A stretch of DNA of 64,000 bases from Hydractinia symbiolongicarpus (GCF_029227915.1 NC_079877.1:11531351-11595350), one strand, 5' to 3'. Shown: positions 37,302 to 59,816, counted from the first letter of the stretch. Notes: generated by a model from the letters alone, not told the origin. Translations and numbers: made by a program.

Positions 37302-38811
37302 TGAGTTTGTTATCATGATGTGATGAAACATTTTAAAACGAAACCTGGTTGTCAATGACAACAGAAGATGAAAGGAATGCGTGGTATGAACTTGATTATT
37401 TGGCTACACAATTCATGAATAAAAACAAACACTTAAAAGGCATGTTTAAACATTGGCCAGATGATCTGTTCTGATGTGAAATGTGCTTAAACAATAATGT
37501 GTTGTAGGGATAGTAAATTAATTTAATATGAAAATATAGATTTTCCTCGAATTCTGATTCTTTTGAAGTGATAAATAAATGGAATAGCAAGGAAAGAAAG
37601 AAAACTACCCAGAGTTCTTTCTATACACAACACACCGTTGTGCGTGTCATCAGGTGGAAATATGTCCTTAGAAATTTATTCAAATGGGAACAGATCAGTG
37701 GTCATATGATATGATATGTGATCGCAGCATTGTTTTAAGTGGGATTTGACTTGGTTTCTATAATCGTGTTGATTTATTTTGTTTTGTTTAAAGGGTAAAA
37801 ACTATAATTATTAAGTAAAGACAGTTTTGAAATGGAAAAGATGTAAATGAAAATGTAAATAATAAACAAAATAAAATGTTGTGTCATATGAACATGTTTT
37901 GCGACAAAAAAATCAATACAATAACTACAAGTTTCTGAGAATATAGAGAAGAATCCAAAAACGTACCGGAGTTTAAATTTTTCAAAACTTCGTCAAATAT
38001 TCAACCATTCGTATCGCACATTCACGGTTAAAAACATAGAGGTTCTTACAAACAAATTATACATTATCACGTTGAAACAAATTGAAAGTAACATCTATCT
38101 CTCGTTTGCTTTCTAAATAAATAAAAATAGTTTAGAAAAAATAAGCCATAGAAAAAGTACAGTTAAAAACTTATTTACAATTAGCGCGATGAAATTTTGA
38201 AGTAAAGAATTACTTTTGAGCAAAGATAGGAGATGTACTTAGTGAGATAAAAAAATATTTAAAATGTACCGTGGCTGATTTGGACGAATTGGATTCTAGT
38301 TCAAAACTCGCGGCGCCAATTACACCAAATCTGGTCCTGTATTTAACAAATCATAGCTCGCGTATAAAACGCTCGCAGCAGCGACTTATGTACTAATAAG
38401 TCGCGGCCGTAATTGAACTAGAATCCAGTCCGTCCAAAGCAGCCACGGTAGAAATGTGATAACACCCAAAATTTGGGGTTCTTCTTGTCATGAGATCAAA
38501 ACGTTTATATCTATTGCGGTTTAGATTAAGTAAGCATCTCGCGTACATACATCTCGCATCGTAGCCGCCATTCATCGATAATTTATTGTCTCTCCCAGGC
38601 GTTTGAAAAAAAGGTCCATGTAGTAGTTCATCACAGCGAACCCAACTAATGAACAAATACTGAGGTAAAGAATATTAAATTCTTTTATCGTTATCATATA
38701 TCATCATACTTTTATATTTGTCACCCATTTTTCAGCAATGTAATGTTTTAACAAAACAAAGAGTGCGAATATAGAAGCCGGTATCAAGTTAATTAATAAA
38801 AGGACATTTAA
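37302..38811. other. Receptor 3' region and intergenic DNA
   Basis: AATAAA words occur near 37572 and 37860. GCAGCATTGTTTTAAGT, followed by a GTGTTGATTTATTTTG block at 37722-37790, resembles a stretch at 55845-55925 in Rab6 intron 2, so a weak dispersed repeat may be present. No gene supported. Confidence 0.4.
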
Positions 38812-39093
38812 GAGCTGTTTATATGGATGCAGTTGGCTCGTCAAACCGAGCAGGCTCACTTGCCGGCTTTTAAGGTGGGTTGGCTCTGAAATTAATAAAG
38901 TAGAACAAAAGAAATAATTTTCATAACAAAATATTTCAATTACTTGAGTATAATAAACCATCTCGCTTAGGCGGCTAGCCTACTTTGATACTGTTTATAT
39001 GGAGATTTATCCAGCCCGCTTGCCGAGATCTCGGGTAAAATAGGCGAGATCTCGGCAAGCGGGCCAGTTCGCCTCTCCATATAAACAGCCCTT
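38812..39093. mobile_element. MITE, CTGTTTATATGG family, best preserved copy
   Basis: GAGCTGTTTATATGGA at 38812 and TCCATATAAACAGCCC at the right end are terminal inverted repeats. The element is 282 bases and has no ORF. It contains a perfect 20-base inverted repeat at 39014-39033 and 39045-39064 around an 11-base loop. Confidence 0.7.
39014..39064. repeat. Perfect palindrome inside the MITE
   Basis: Two exact complementary 20-base arms (left arm GCCCGCTTGCCGAGATCTCG), separated by 11 bases. The arms are far more GC-rich than the surroundings and would form a stable hairpin. Confidence 0.95.
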
Positions 39094-39704
39094 AGGGCAA
39101 TTTTAGATTAACATCCTCCTTATCCTTTGTATTTTTTTACTCGCCCCCTCTATATATTTTCCTATGAAAATGCAAAGATGCGAACCATGATGTTTTTTAA
39201 ACTGTTTCTTCTCCTTCTTGGACGTTTAAAATTTAAACCAGAGAGAAGAAAAAAGCAATATAAAGAATCCATTTTTTGTCACCTGTTTAAAAGTTGGCGT
39301 GTTTATATTTTCATTTATTTTTTACTCCAACTAACAAAGTAATTCTAGTGTAAAGACATAAAATGCTCATAAGTCATTCATAATACACAGAAAACTTTCA
39401 AAATATAGGTATAGATAATATTTTAATATGACATAATATTTTTTCACATTAACGATCTCATTTTCAATATTTTATGCGGAAGCTTGTTAGTGCCATCTGT
39501 ACTGACTTCTTTTCAAAAAAATTTATAAGTAACTTTTTGAATTATTTTTATTTTTCCACTTGTTAATTTTTGTTACAAGTGGTTTTTTGCGTTAAGAATT
39601 TTTCCACTTGTTAAATATTAACAAATGGTTTTCATTTTTATTCTCCACGCGGTGCTTTGTTTTCCTGCCGTATGAAGTAATATTTGTTTTGGAGAGTGGC
39701 GAAG

Positions 39705-39720
39705 ATGGCGGACGAGGGTA
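39705..39720 (+). CDS. Possible first coding exon (MADEG), gene unknown
   Basis: GGCGAAGATGGCGGACGAGG has a typical metazoan start context, and GTGAGTA follows directly as a donor, leaving phase 1. It could open an unseen + strand gene. An acceptor at about 47570 before the Rab6 start is also in phase, but linking them is speculation. Confidence 0.25.
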
Positions 39721-40184
39721 GTGAGTACAACGCCACAACATTTATTCGTTCATATTTGCAGTCTTCAGATTTTTACTAAATAATGTAATTTTTTAGGAGA
39801 ATCCTTTATAACATTTTTGTTTCATCAAAACTTTACTTACAACGACATATTGTTTCGTTTATTTACAAAACGCTTTACCGCAGAGTTTAAAAACACGTGT
39901 CAAACCATTTAAAAATGCATATGAAGTGAGCAGGCAAAAGTGGCACTAATACGCTTCCGTAATTTTCCATATTATTGCTAATTCTCAAAAATATAAATGA
40001 TATGTACAATCGTGGACAAAACATAATAAAACATCACGGCTAATTTCGAATTTAGCTACAACAAGTGGTCTCATTGGTTGGTCTATATTAGAGTCGCGAA
40101 TTTTGAATACGTTTTTTAATGTTCACAGACAACGGACGACTTAGTATCAGGTTAGCTTATTTGGTAAAATCATTACTCAAACAT

Positions 40185-40217
40185 GCTAATTGTTGCTGAT
40201 GTCAGCATGACCATTTT
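40185..40217 (+). repeat. Dispersed repeat motif, GCTAATTRTTRCTGAYGTCAG
   Basis: The 33-base stretch here matches 60145-60177 with few changes (GCTAAT, then TGACGTCAGCATG and CATTTT). A looser inverted match lies at about 46753-46778. This suggests an old repeat family of unknown type. Confidence 0.4.
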
Positions 40218-40463
40218 CCCCGAAATTTGCTACCTTAGTGTGCCGCGGCGTGGATTATTTTGGTGTACGGGCGTGGTAAAGAATTCCACTAGCACATTTT
40301 ACAGGCTATCTACCTTGCCTACGTGTGTGCAAAAGTAGCTACTTAGCAGTCTACCGGCTGCAAAGTATTGATTATTTCACACTTTTTGTTGGTGCTTGAA
40401 AATGCTAAAAACAACTGTGTTTGCTTCATTAATTTTGTCCATGATTGTAATTATTTTATACTA

Positions 40464-40574
40464 GTCGTTAGCCCGTGGAAAAATCCACGGGTTCACGCGT
40501 CGCAGCTAAGCTACCATTTTGCGTGACAGACAGACGGACGGACGGACAGACGTATACGGGCATTATAATATAGA
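40464..40574 (+). repeat. CTAGTCGTTAGCCCGTGG dispersed repeat, copy 1
   Basis: Begins CTAGTCGTTAGCCCGTGG with a small hairpin (CCCGTGGA, then TCCACGGG), followed by a GACAGACGGACGGACGG tract and TATACGGGC. Related minus-strand sequences lie at 48178-48277 and 56996-57103. It may be a SINE or MITE end; I cannot assign the class. Confidence 0.5.
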
Positions 40575-40951
40575 TTTTAACCAGACTTAATGATGTCTGT
40601 TCAATTACTTTGTCGTTTTAAACACTTGCTTACCAGTACTGTAAAATTTATTAAGTCATAGCAAAATGTGGACTTAAATACCTCCGGCTACATGCAAGAC
40701 TTTTTTTTAAGTTGTTTGGAACTAAGGGTTATAAATTTATTGCATCAAGCCAAACAACAAAAACAACAACAACTACTACAATAACCGCAACGGTGCGTTA
40801 GAAAGAGCTTGACCATTGACCGAAAATGAAATTTTCTGTTACTATTTTAAACAAAAGATATGAAAAATGTGTTGCCTGATAAGCTTAAAATAAATATTAT
40901 TTACGTTAAATTAATATTTCAAATACAAGTGTTATTATAAGCGAAGTTGAC

Positions 40952-42232
40952 TTAAGAAACATTTGGCAAAGTAAAAGAAATCTCATTAAGTGACACAGCT
41001 CTCTTTTTCCTCCAGTTGTTTTTATACTGAACTTGCAAATACTTCAAGTCATCACGATCTAGTTGGCTACCATCTGGTAATTTTAATTTGAGTAATAGAT
41101 CATCTTGCACAATTAGTTCTAACATTTTCCCATCAACTTTATACCTTGATAAAAACAAGGCTAGGGCATCAAATCCGTAATGGAGTAAATCGGATTGCAC
41201 TTCTGTTATTGAATAACAAAACCGTTTTTTTTGGGTTTGATTATCCTGCGAAATATTATTGACTAGCCTCCAACCTTTATGTATGTATGAGAATAAAATC
41301 CTAGCTTCTAATATTGATAAATTTAACACAATCTGCAACTCATTTTCGGTATAGTTCACAAGCATTTTACCGTCTATGCGTTTGTTTTGTATATCTGATG
41401 TGTTCTTATCAAAGCACAGTAGTTTAAAAAGATTACAAATTTCGTTGGTGTTGAAGTGTTTTATTCGATTAGCGCTTTCCAAAGAATCCGTGGTGTCATG
41501 AATGATTTTATTATTAGTGCTAATACCAGAATCTGACCACGCGTATCGACCAGGTGGAGGTTTGCTCTTGGAACGTTGTGGTGTAACATTCTCAGTTATT
41601 TCTCCTGTAGAGTAATTTTTCCTAGATTTAGTCGCAAATATTTTTCTCTTAATATTAACATCCATCTTCTCATACTGATTTTCTTGCTCATTGGTATTTA
41701 GAATATCTTGGGCAAGACTTTGCATAGTTATGTAACCAGACGCAATGTATCCTTTTTCTGAGGATTCACTGGTTGTACTGCATGAAGTGCCGTCATCTGA
41801 CATATACGACGTATCGTCATCAAATTCTTTAAAAGTCTGCTCAATTTTTCCATTTAAAGTATTATCCACTTTGTCATCATCACATTCTATGCAAGTACTG
41901 GCAGATAATATAAAATTTGGATTCTGACATTTTGTAAAATAGCCTTCAATATAACACGGTAACTTCGCTTTCTTTCCACTAGGATAAACAACAACGTCCA
42001 ATCCGCTTTTCGCTGTTTTGTTATCACCAAAGCAACGACTTGGTATAATTTCTAGAAGTTGATCCTTAGGATACGAAATGTTTTGATACGAAAACGTTTT
42101 ATTTACACATATCCATTCCAAATTGTCGTTTTTTTCGTCCAGGATAACATCAATAATAGAAGAGTATATTTTCTGCGCCTTATCGTAACCGTAATCCACA
42201 TCGTCGCCATTGTTGTTGGTATCCGTGGACAT
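40952..42232 (-). CDS. Intronless protein with two SAM-like domains
   Basis: A single uninterrupted minus-strand frame of 426 codons starts at an ATG followed by STDTNNNGDDVDYG. Residues 30-105 form a compact cysteine-containing region (LEWICVNKTFSYQ, LPCYIEGYFTKCQ), about 110-250 is acidic then polar and probably disordered (YMSDDGTSCSTTSESSE, then KPPPGRYAWSDSG), and the C-terminal third holds two related helical units, about 258-322 (RIDGKMLVNYTENEL) and 342-405 (KVDGKMLELIVQDDL). The order hydrophobic helix, GFD or CFD, xDGKxLLxLxxxDL is that of SAM domains. This layout recalls GAREM/Themis-type adaptors (CABIT then SAM), but I cannot confirm a CABIT fold. Lack of introns in an intron-rich genome suggests a retrocopy or an expanded family. 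Function not assigned. Confidence 0.7.
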   Translation of the reverse strand: MSTDTNNNGDDVDYGYDKAQKIYSSIIDVILDEKNDNLEWICVNKTFSYQNISYPKDQLLEIIPSRCFGDNKTAKSGLDVVVYPSGKKAKLPCYIEGYFTKCQNPNFILSASTCIECDDDKVDNTLNGKIEQTFKEFDDDTSYMSDDGTSCSTTSESSEKGYIASGYITMQSLAQDILNTNEQENQYEKMDVNIKRKIFATKSRKNYSTGEITENVTPQRSKSKPPPGRYAWSDSGISTNNKIIHDTTDSLESANRIKHFNTNEICNLFKLLCFDKNTSDIQNKRIDGKMLVNYTENELQIVLNLSILEARILFSYIHKGWRLVNNISQDNQTQKKRFCYSITEVQSDLLHYGFDALALFLSRYKVDGKMLELIVQDDLLLKLKLPDGSQLDRDDLKYLQVQYKNNWRKKRAVSLNEISFTLPNVS

Positions 42233-43904
42233 ACTGTCAATAACAAATGAGAAGTAACAACAAGTATTTTTATTTCGCGAGAGTGTGTTTTTAAACTAAA
42301 CTTTATGACACCTCGAATAAACTTTTTTTCATCAGAAAACAGTACGAGACTTTATGAGTTCACAAGTTTTGTTTCTAAAGTCTTTATTCCTTTTTTTAAA
42401 AAAATCTCAGAATACTATTCATAGCAACAAAGCGGTTAAATAACCTTGTTTCAAATACTTTCTTTAAAACCAGATTAATTCTGTAATTAAAATACCTCAT
42501 TATTATATGTACATAGCGCTTCTCCTGCGAGGCTTTTAAAAAACAATTGTCATTATTTATAGTGTCTATTTAACGAATTAACTTTGGAGAAGGGTAATTT
42601 GTGGATATAGCTGTGGGAAAGTTTGAAGGGAATTTTATTTCAAAAATGGATAATTCCTGAATTTTTTTGTATTATTAATATCCAATGTGAAAACAGTTAA
42701 ACATAATATAAAAATAAATTTTTTCGAGTGTCAAAATGAAATACTTGCCAGTAAAATAATGTATATAATAAAAAAATTTTTGGCTATGGATGTTGAGTGT
42801 AGTAAGCCTCTAATTACATTCAATAAATAGTTTATCAACAACCGTAAAGTGTCAGCGTGTAGGCCCGAGTTACACTACACGGTAGGTATCCATGGGGTCA
42901 GATATATCTTCCGTATTATGTTTTTGTGTTTCTCACAAAAACTAAAGTTTCATAATCAAAATGAAAGTTTTTTTTTAGAATTGATGACGTCAACATTCTA
43001 CCATAGTGAACAAACCGAAAAAGAAATTATGACTTTGAGTTTTGTTTCAATTTCGTTTTATGAATTTACTTTTCATTCTTCTGGCTCCGAGCTGTAAATT
43101 CTTGTAAAATAAGGACCTTAAATAACTCGACCCATAAAATAACATATCAAGTTAAAACCGAGGCTTTCATATGTTTTTTAAAGACAGTTAGTTCCGGATA
43201 TATATCACACCCAGACCTCGATATAGGTAAATTCCACCTCCCTGTTTAATACCTTAAAAAGGGAGTTTTGTTACCCTGTATTTACGTTTAGGAATAAGCT
43301 AGCATTTATTTATTTATTCATTTATTAGTGCCAGGTCAAGTTTAAATGATTATCCTTTTTCTATGACTAGAGCAACTATAAAAGGACAAGCCTGAAGATT
43401 TAGCTGGCGCAGGAGTCAAAACCTAAAGGGGTAATTACATCGTAGTTTTTTGCCTTATAGCTAAACATAGTTAAGGACACATGTGGAAAATCTTCACTGT
43501 GTTACCACATATAACCATTCATATTTTGTTTGTATGTGTAAAACGGTTCACACGGCCTTTCTTCAATATAGGTTAAATGAAATATAGAGGAGTTCTTCAT
43601 AAAAGAACTTGTACTTTCATCAGAAAAATTTTCGCGAAAAAAACTTTTCCAATAAATATGTAAAATCAAAAATTTTGGCAAGACAAACTTTTGCGATTTT
43701 AGGATTTATGTATAATTTTTCAAATTTTTCCGTTAGAAAATTTTTAGGTTTGAACTTGTTTAAAACATATCTACTTTTCTTTCATACACTGCTATTTAAA
43801 TCATGCTAACATTGTTTGGTGCAGCACCAACGTTACAAAACTGACAAAAACACGCAGTTAGACTTATTTTAAATGTCGAATGTTTAAATGTCAAAAGCTT
43901 TATT
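42233..43904. other. Intergenic, nothing recognised
   Basis: AT-rich. This should include the promoter of the minus-strand SAM-like gene near 42250. The short ORFs have no recognisable domain. Confidence 0.45.
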
Positions 43905-44208
43905 ACAAAAATTAAATGTCCCAAATGTATCAGCCAAATATTTACCAGATTCTATTTTTATGTTCAAATTGAGAACAATCTGATACCAAAAGTATTTAAA
44001 ACAATGTTTTGGAAGATACAACATAAGTATCCTTCCCGAATCTCACGTAACAGCTTCTTTCAACCCAGAAGTAACTATACAATCGCTAAGTTCTCTATCA
44101 CTAGGACCTAAACTATGGAACAACATCAACATTGACAACGACATAAAAAACTTTTTTAACACTTGCTCAACACAAACGAAAACTAAAAAAGAAACCATTA
44201 ACTACTGA
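43905..44208 (+). pseudogene. Non-LTR retrotransposon tail (reverse-transcriptase ORF C-terminus)
   Basis: Translation in two frames gives KLNVPNVSAKYLPDSIFMFK, then after a frameshift KYPSRISRNSFFQPRSNYT and IAKFSIT, then LWNNINIDNDIKNFF before a TGA. The order TRxSxNxFxxP, KFSI and LWN is the usual C-terminal end of CR1/L2/Jockey-type LINE polymerase ORFs. Frameshifts show it is dead, and only the last hundred or so codons remain. Confidence 0.6.
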
Positions 44209-45320
44209 TAATGAACAACATCGTTCTTGGATAAAAAAAATCAGTTAAATCACACAACATCCGCATCTTCTTTGCTAACCTTATATAAAAGGTCTAGGAG
44301 TTTGGTGATAAGACTACTACAGTCTTCTTCTTGCTCCTACTATTCTTAACTACTCTAGCTGCACCTAAGAATATGTAATCACTTATTTTGGGAACGCTAG
44401 TTTTTGAAAAAGATATTCCACCTTTATTACTACATCGCTATAAGTGTTCCATTTGGGCAAGATGCATACCTAGACTAAGTATCCAACCTGGAGACTTCAG
44501 CTACAACAACAATACAACAACAATACCCTATAAAAGAAACCTAAAAATCTGCAGGAATTTATTTAAAAAAAACAGGTTTCTCTTCGATAAAAAAATAATT
44601 TGCAGAAATTATAATTATGAAAAATAGGTTCACTGTGACAACATATCTGGCCAGCATACTGTACATATCTGCATACCCACTCAAGTTTTGACTTCTGCAG
44701 TGCTGGTACAAAATCTTAAAATTTATATTCTATCAAGATGTGACAATCTCCCATCATCATATATCAGAATGGGGTCTTTTGTTCTATAATTTTCATTTTG
44801 GGGTACCTAAAACCCTGTTAATGTAATTATAAAAATTCAAAACATCCTTCCCTTTAACTAGTGCTATTGCATTGTCTCCAGTTCCGAGCGATGATTTCTT
44901 AGCCAAATGTGAAGATCTGTTGTATTGATTTCACAAGTTTTAGCGCTAGCCAATACGATGGACAACGTCGTGGAGCACCGGTTAATTTTGAAAAATATGT
45001 ACTTCTGCCTAGTAACTTGCAGATTTTTGTGGCTGATATTTTGGCCTTTGAGTTACCACTCCCCGCATATATGGAAAGAAATTGTCGTTAATATTAAGTC
45101 CAGCGGAGTTTTTAACAGTTTTTAACACCTTTCATAGCTGATAGATTAAATTAATATGTGTAGTTTGAATGTATTTGAAGACCTACGAAAAAAATAATAA
45201 AATAAGCATAGCATATTGAAGAAATTACTATAGACACATAGTATAATTCCAGAAATAACATTTTAGTAAAAAAGTTGCGCGAAATCGGTCCCGAAACGGT
45301 CCGTTTTGATGTTTACAATC
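44209..45320. other. Intergenic, unassigned
   Basis: Contains short coding-like stretches, such as a 60-codon frame at 44909-45091 (DFTSFSASQYDGQRRG), which I cannot place in a family. They may be further remnants of mobile DNA. Confidence 0.4.
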
Positions 45321-45392
45321 GAACTTGCGCAAAAGTCAAAAGAATACGAACGAACGGTGGCGCGAAACATTTTTTAAAACTTGTAAACAAAC

Positions 45393-46206
45393 ATGGAGGA
45401 TGTGTTAATGTTCCAACTTGAGAATGGTTTCATTGATGAAGAAGAATTTTATTTTCTAGACGAAACACGAAATAAAAAGAAAAATCCTGTGTTTCCCTAT
45501 TGGGAGCAAGATAAATTTTCTCTTGATAATTGGTCAGATGATGAATGTTGGGCAGATTTTAGATTTAGAAAGACAGATTTGTTACGTTTGTGTGATGCCC
45601 TAGGGTTGTCAGGTGAAAGAGTTGTAACACAAAATCGATTGACCATAGGCCAATGGAGGCGTTATGTTTGAATTTGCATCGCCTAGCCTTTTCATGTAGA
45701 TTTTCAGATCTTACTCCGCGGTTTGGGCGGTTTGTACCTGATATGTCATACATATTTAACAGAACTTTGGATATCATACACAATGAAAATTAGACGACTT
45801 CTCACATCATTTAATCAAGCGCGGTTGTGAAAGGATGCTTTGAAAAATTTTGCAGTCTGTATACACGCAAAAGGTGCCCCACTTGATAACTGTTGGGGTT
45901 TTAGTGATGGCACTTTAAAGGGGGATTGCTCGACCAGGTACAGATCATAAAGCCATGTACAGTGACCATAAAAGACACCATGGCTACAAAATGCAATCTG
46001 TTTCCACTCCCAAAGATCTCATTGCTAATTTGTTTGGTCCAATTGAAGGCTCGCGGCATGATTGTTACCTTCTTGCACAATCTGGATTTATGGATAATCT
46101 CCAAAGATATTCAATTGCTCCTGATGGCACCGTTTTATGTATTTATGGTGACCCTACATATCCCGACCAGGTACAGATCAGAGATAGCCATGTACAGTGG
46201 CCATAA
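45393..46206 (+). pseudogene. Frameshifted Harbinger (HARBI1-like) transposase
   Basis: The first frame (45393-45671) encodes LDNWSDDECWADFRFRKTDL with LLRLCDALGL, the N-terminal helical part of PIF/Harbinger transposases. The next frame continues LCLNLHRLAFSCRFSDLTPRFGRFV. Another frame then gives GVL..DGTLKGIARPGTDHKA, HRHHGYK-like HKRHHGYKMQ, GPIEGSRHDCYLL and YGDPTYP, that is, the DDE catalytic part (DGT and GDPTYP supply aspartates). At least two frameshifts and stops break it. After GDPTYP, positions 46165-46206 repeat 45932-45975 (CGACCAGGTACAGATCA), so the 3' part is rearranged and the third acidic residue is lost. It cannot encode an active enzyme. Confidence 0.75.
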
Positions 46207-46660
46207 TAGGTATTTGGTGATGTTATCAAAAGTTTCAAATTTACAGACTATTCAAAGTTTAAGTGCTGTTTCAAAACAGTATATTGCATCTGCTCTCTTA
46301 AGTAATACAAGTACCTGTATTTATGGGTCTTCCACATCAACATTTTTTAACTGCCAGCCCCCAACATTAGAAGTGTATTTATCTCGATGATTGAAATTAA
46401 AACGGCTATTTTTATAGCCACAAATCTTCTAAGAAACAATATTGAGGCAATTGTATATTTTCTAGCTGAGAGCTCATTTCGCAAAAGTAAATCCCGTAAA
46501 ACTCATTATTTTTGGACCTTTAATAGCAAAATTATTATCGCAAAAATTTATCCAGCATTAATTTATAAGCTTAAGGACTGCAAATTCATAAATTCTTCAT
46601 AAAATACATAAACGTTTTTGTGTAGGTTCGTTCTTTTCTTGAACTTGCATGGTTGATGAT

Positions 46661-46694
46661 GATATTGGCTGACTAAATAAAGTCAGCCAATATC
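46661..46694. repeat. Perfect 13-base hairpin
   Basis: GATATTGGCTGAC and GTCAGCCAATATC are exact complements around an 8-base AT loop. It lies just inside the right end of the Harbinger-like element. Confidence 0.9.
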
Positions 46695-46731
46695 TTCTTG
46701 ACATCCAATATCATATGAGTTGCGCAAGTTC

Positions 46732-47591
46732 CCTAATTTCTGATAATCAGACGCGCTGACGTCAACACAAAATTAGCACCGTTGGGATTTTAGATCTAAC
46801 CAGATTACCTAATTCGTAAATTCGCCGTAAACATGAACAAGTGAACTTTGACAGGTTCAGAGTGTGTGCACCTAACTGTGTGTGGTTACAAGTTTTGAAA
46901 TTCCGTCGCCCTTTGCAATAATTTATGTCCTGGATTGTAGTCATGAACAAGACAACTTTTCAAACACAATTCCATTACATTCCAACACTTTCCAAACACG
47001 TGATTACGAAGCCAACTCCATAACCACTAGGTCACGCGCCTCATAGAAATTACAGTTAAAGAACTTATGGGCGAATAAAGCACAAATATACCATTGTTTC
47101 AATATTTATATCGACATAAATATTTCAAATCAGCTTTGATGAATATACTTAAGTCCTGCTTCAGACATTTACTTCTTAAAAATGCGGAATGTGGTTCCAT
47201 GATTCCGCCGATCAAATTCAAATCGGTCTAAAGAGCTAAAAACCAACCAATCAATATTTATAGCGTTCGATTTTAAATTAACGACCTTGCAGAAATTATT
47301 ATCATAGAACCTCTTGTTCGAGACAAACCGGAGCGTTAATTTCAAAAAACGGTGGAGAGTGTATACGTAATTACAGTTAATCGGCCAAAAATTTTGTTCA
47401 ACAAAAGTAATCTTACCTCGATTGTTGAATACACATTACTAGAAAGAAAGAATATTACAAATCTTGTAGTCAAGTAATTAGAGAAAACAGCAGCAGTTAG
47501 CAGTTAGCAAGAATTGCTGTGGACGTAGGAAATATAAATGCTAATGCTGACAAAAAAAGATGAATGACACGTAGTGAAGAAGAAAAAAAAT
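46732..47591. other. Upstream region of Rab6
   Basis: Mostly AT-rich. A tRNA-like head is present on the minus strand at 47002-47040. No clear promoter element is visible before the Rab6 start. Confidence 0.4.
47002..47040 (-). repeat. Possible tRNA-derived SINE head
   Basis: The minus strand reads GGCGCGTGACCTAGTGGTTA followed by TGGAGTTGGCTTCGTAATC, which resembles the 5' half of a tRNA with an A-box. No good B-box or full cloverleaf follows, so a tRNA-derived SINE fragment is more likely than a tRNA gene. Confidence 0.35.
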
Positions 47592-58454
<10,863 letters not shown>

Positions 58455-59313
58455 AACCGTGAATGTTTAAAGGAGAAAAAAGAAAACAAAAAAGGCGGAG
58501 GAAGTTTTAAGAGATCATTCCAGTCTGAAGGAGATTTCCAATTTCCATGATGCTACCCGAAAACCTCTATTTCTAAGTTGACCGCGCACACAAAAGATGA
58601 GAAAGGCTAATAAACAAATACAGTAAATGTAGTTTGTTGTTGAAATATTGTGAGATTTAATAAACAAAATTGTGTGTCTATATTTGTATTGTCATTGCTG
58701 ACACATTGTCTTTAAATAAATGTTGCAAGTAACATAGTACAAGACGTAGTTTAAACTTACTTACAATAAAACTTTATCTACAATAGCAAACAACACGCTA
58801 TCCTAAAATAAGAATGACAAATTCTCATATCAGCACGCTGCGAAGTTAAACGCAACGCCCTGCTAAAAACTAAAGTTAAGCATACGTCATTTCCCGGCTT
58901 TATTACCTTAGAAAATAGGTTTTGTTTCGCTCCACAAAAGCGTCAAAAAATATAAAAAGCAACATGATAGGGGATTTTTTTATTTTGTTTGTTTTTTATA
59001 AACAGAAACAGACACATAACTATGCTTTGGTAACTAGGTTGTTTCCAAAACAAACAAATATATTATATATTATATTTTAATGAACATTTTTTTAATGAAT
59101 TAGTTTGTTTACAAAAAAGCAGGAAAGGGGACATGAAGTCTGGTGCTTCTCATTTCGAGTGTCATTAATACCTTGACTTCAAAGAGGCAAGAAGTCAAAT
59201 TGCAGACAAGTTTAAAAGGTAATATGTTGCAAAGCATCGATTAAACGACAAAAATTTCCGAAAAATCGTGTGTTCTAATACTTTTAATTACGACAGAAGT
59301 TACCTAAGCAGTG
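58455..59313. other. Rab6 3' region and short intergenic gap
   Basis: AATAAA signals at 58609 and near 58659 probably end the Rab6 transcript. A sequence rich in AT words near 59050 follows. No gene supported before 59314. Confidence 0.5.
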
Positions 59314-59562
59314 ATGGAAAATAATCACGTTAGAGAAATGCAAGAACGAAAAGGAGTTGTGCAACAGGAACTTTTATCTCCTAAAACATTCACGGTTACT
59401 TATGCATTACAAGAACAGAAAAATTTGAGGATTTTAAAAAGCGATGAAGTCTTACAAGACATTATTGTAACGAACAATAAAAATTCTTCGAGAAGAGTGG
59501 TGGTAGCAGATTATTTAACCTTTGAGGAACCAATTTTGGAACAGAGGATTATAATGAATTAA
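59314..59562 (+). CDS. Small protein, paralogue of the segment at 51553
   Basis: An 82-codon frame starts at ATG 59314 (preceded by AAGCAGTG, which could also be an acceptor) and ends TAA. It reads MENNHVREMQERKGVVQQEL, then KTFTVTYALQEQK, and a C-terminal part SDEVLQDIIVTNNKNSSRR with VVVADYLTFEEPILEQ. That end matches the frame at 51553-51746 at roughly four in ten positions over 40 residues. Charged, no cysteine, no signal peptide or membrane helix. No known domain; I infer a taxon-restricted small protein family. Whether it is a whole gene or a last exon is open. Confidence 0.5.
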   Translation: MENNHVREMQERKGVVQQELLSPKTFTVTYALQEQKNLRILKSDEVLQDIIVTNNKNSSRRVVVADYLTFEEPILEQRIIMN

Positions 59563-59816
59563 ATTTTTTTATTAAAATTGAGATGAAAGTGACAAGTTGA
59601 CTAAAACTGTATCCAAAAATTTGCATTCTTTTTTGTAAAGGGTTACATCTCAGAACTATGAATTTTCTTGTTTAACGAGAATCACGATTTCACACAATTG
59701 CTGTTTATATGCAAGGAGATTCTAAATCCCCTTGTCACATGCAAATATTATTTTGTATAGAAATTATATATACATATGTATTTTAACATAATGCTTCATA
59801 ATTTTGTATTTTATCA

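Larger units (their letters stand above)
39094..40463. other. Intergenic, with one possible first exon
   Basis: At 39705-39720 a plausible first coding exon reads MADEG plus one base and ends at a strong donor, GTGAGT. I could not find its next exon with confidence. A dispersed repeat motif starts at 40185. The rest is unassigned. Confidence 0.4.
45321..46731 (+). mobile_element. PIF/Harbinger-like element, defective
   Basis: GAACTTGCGCAA at 45321-45332 and its exact inverse TTGCGCAAGTTC at 46720-46731 flank a broken Harbinger-type transposase, so I take them as terminal inverted repeats. A 13-base perfect hairpin lies near the right end at 46661-46694. I did not identify a clear 3-base target duplication. 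Confidence 0.55.

Noticed and set aside
47002-47040. Functional tRNA gene
   Set aside because: Only a 5' half with an A-box-like block is visible; no B-box or acceptor stem closes the cloverleaf.
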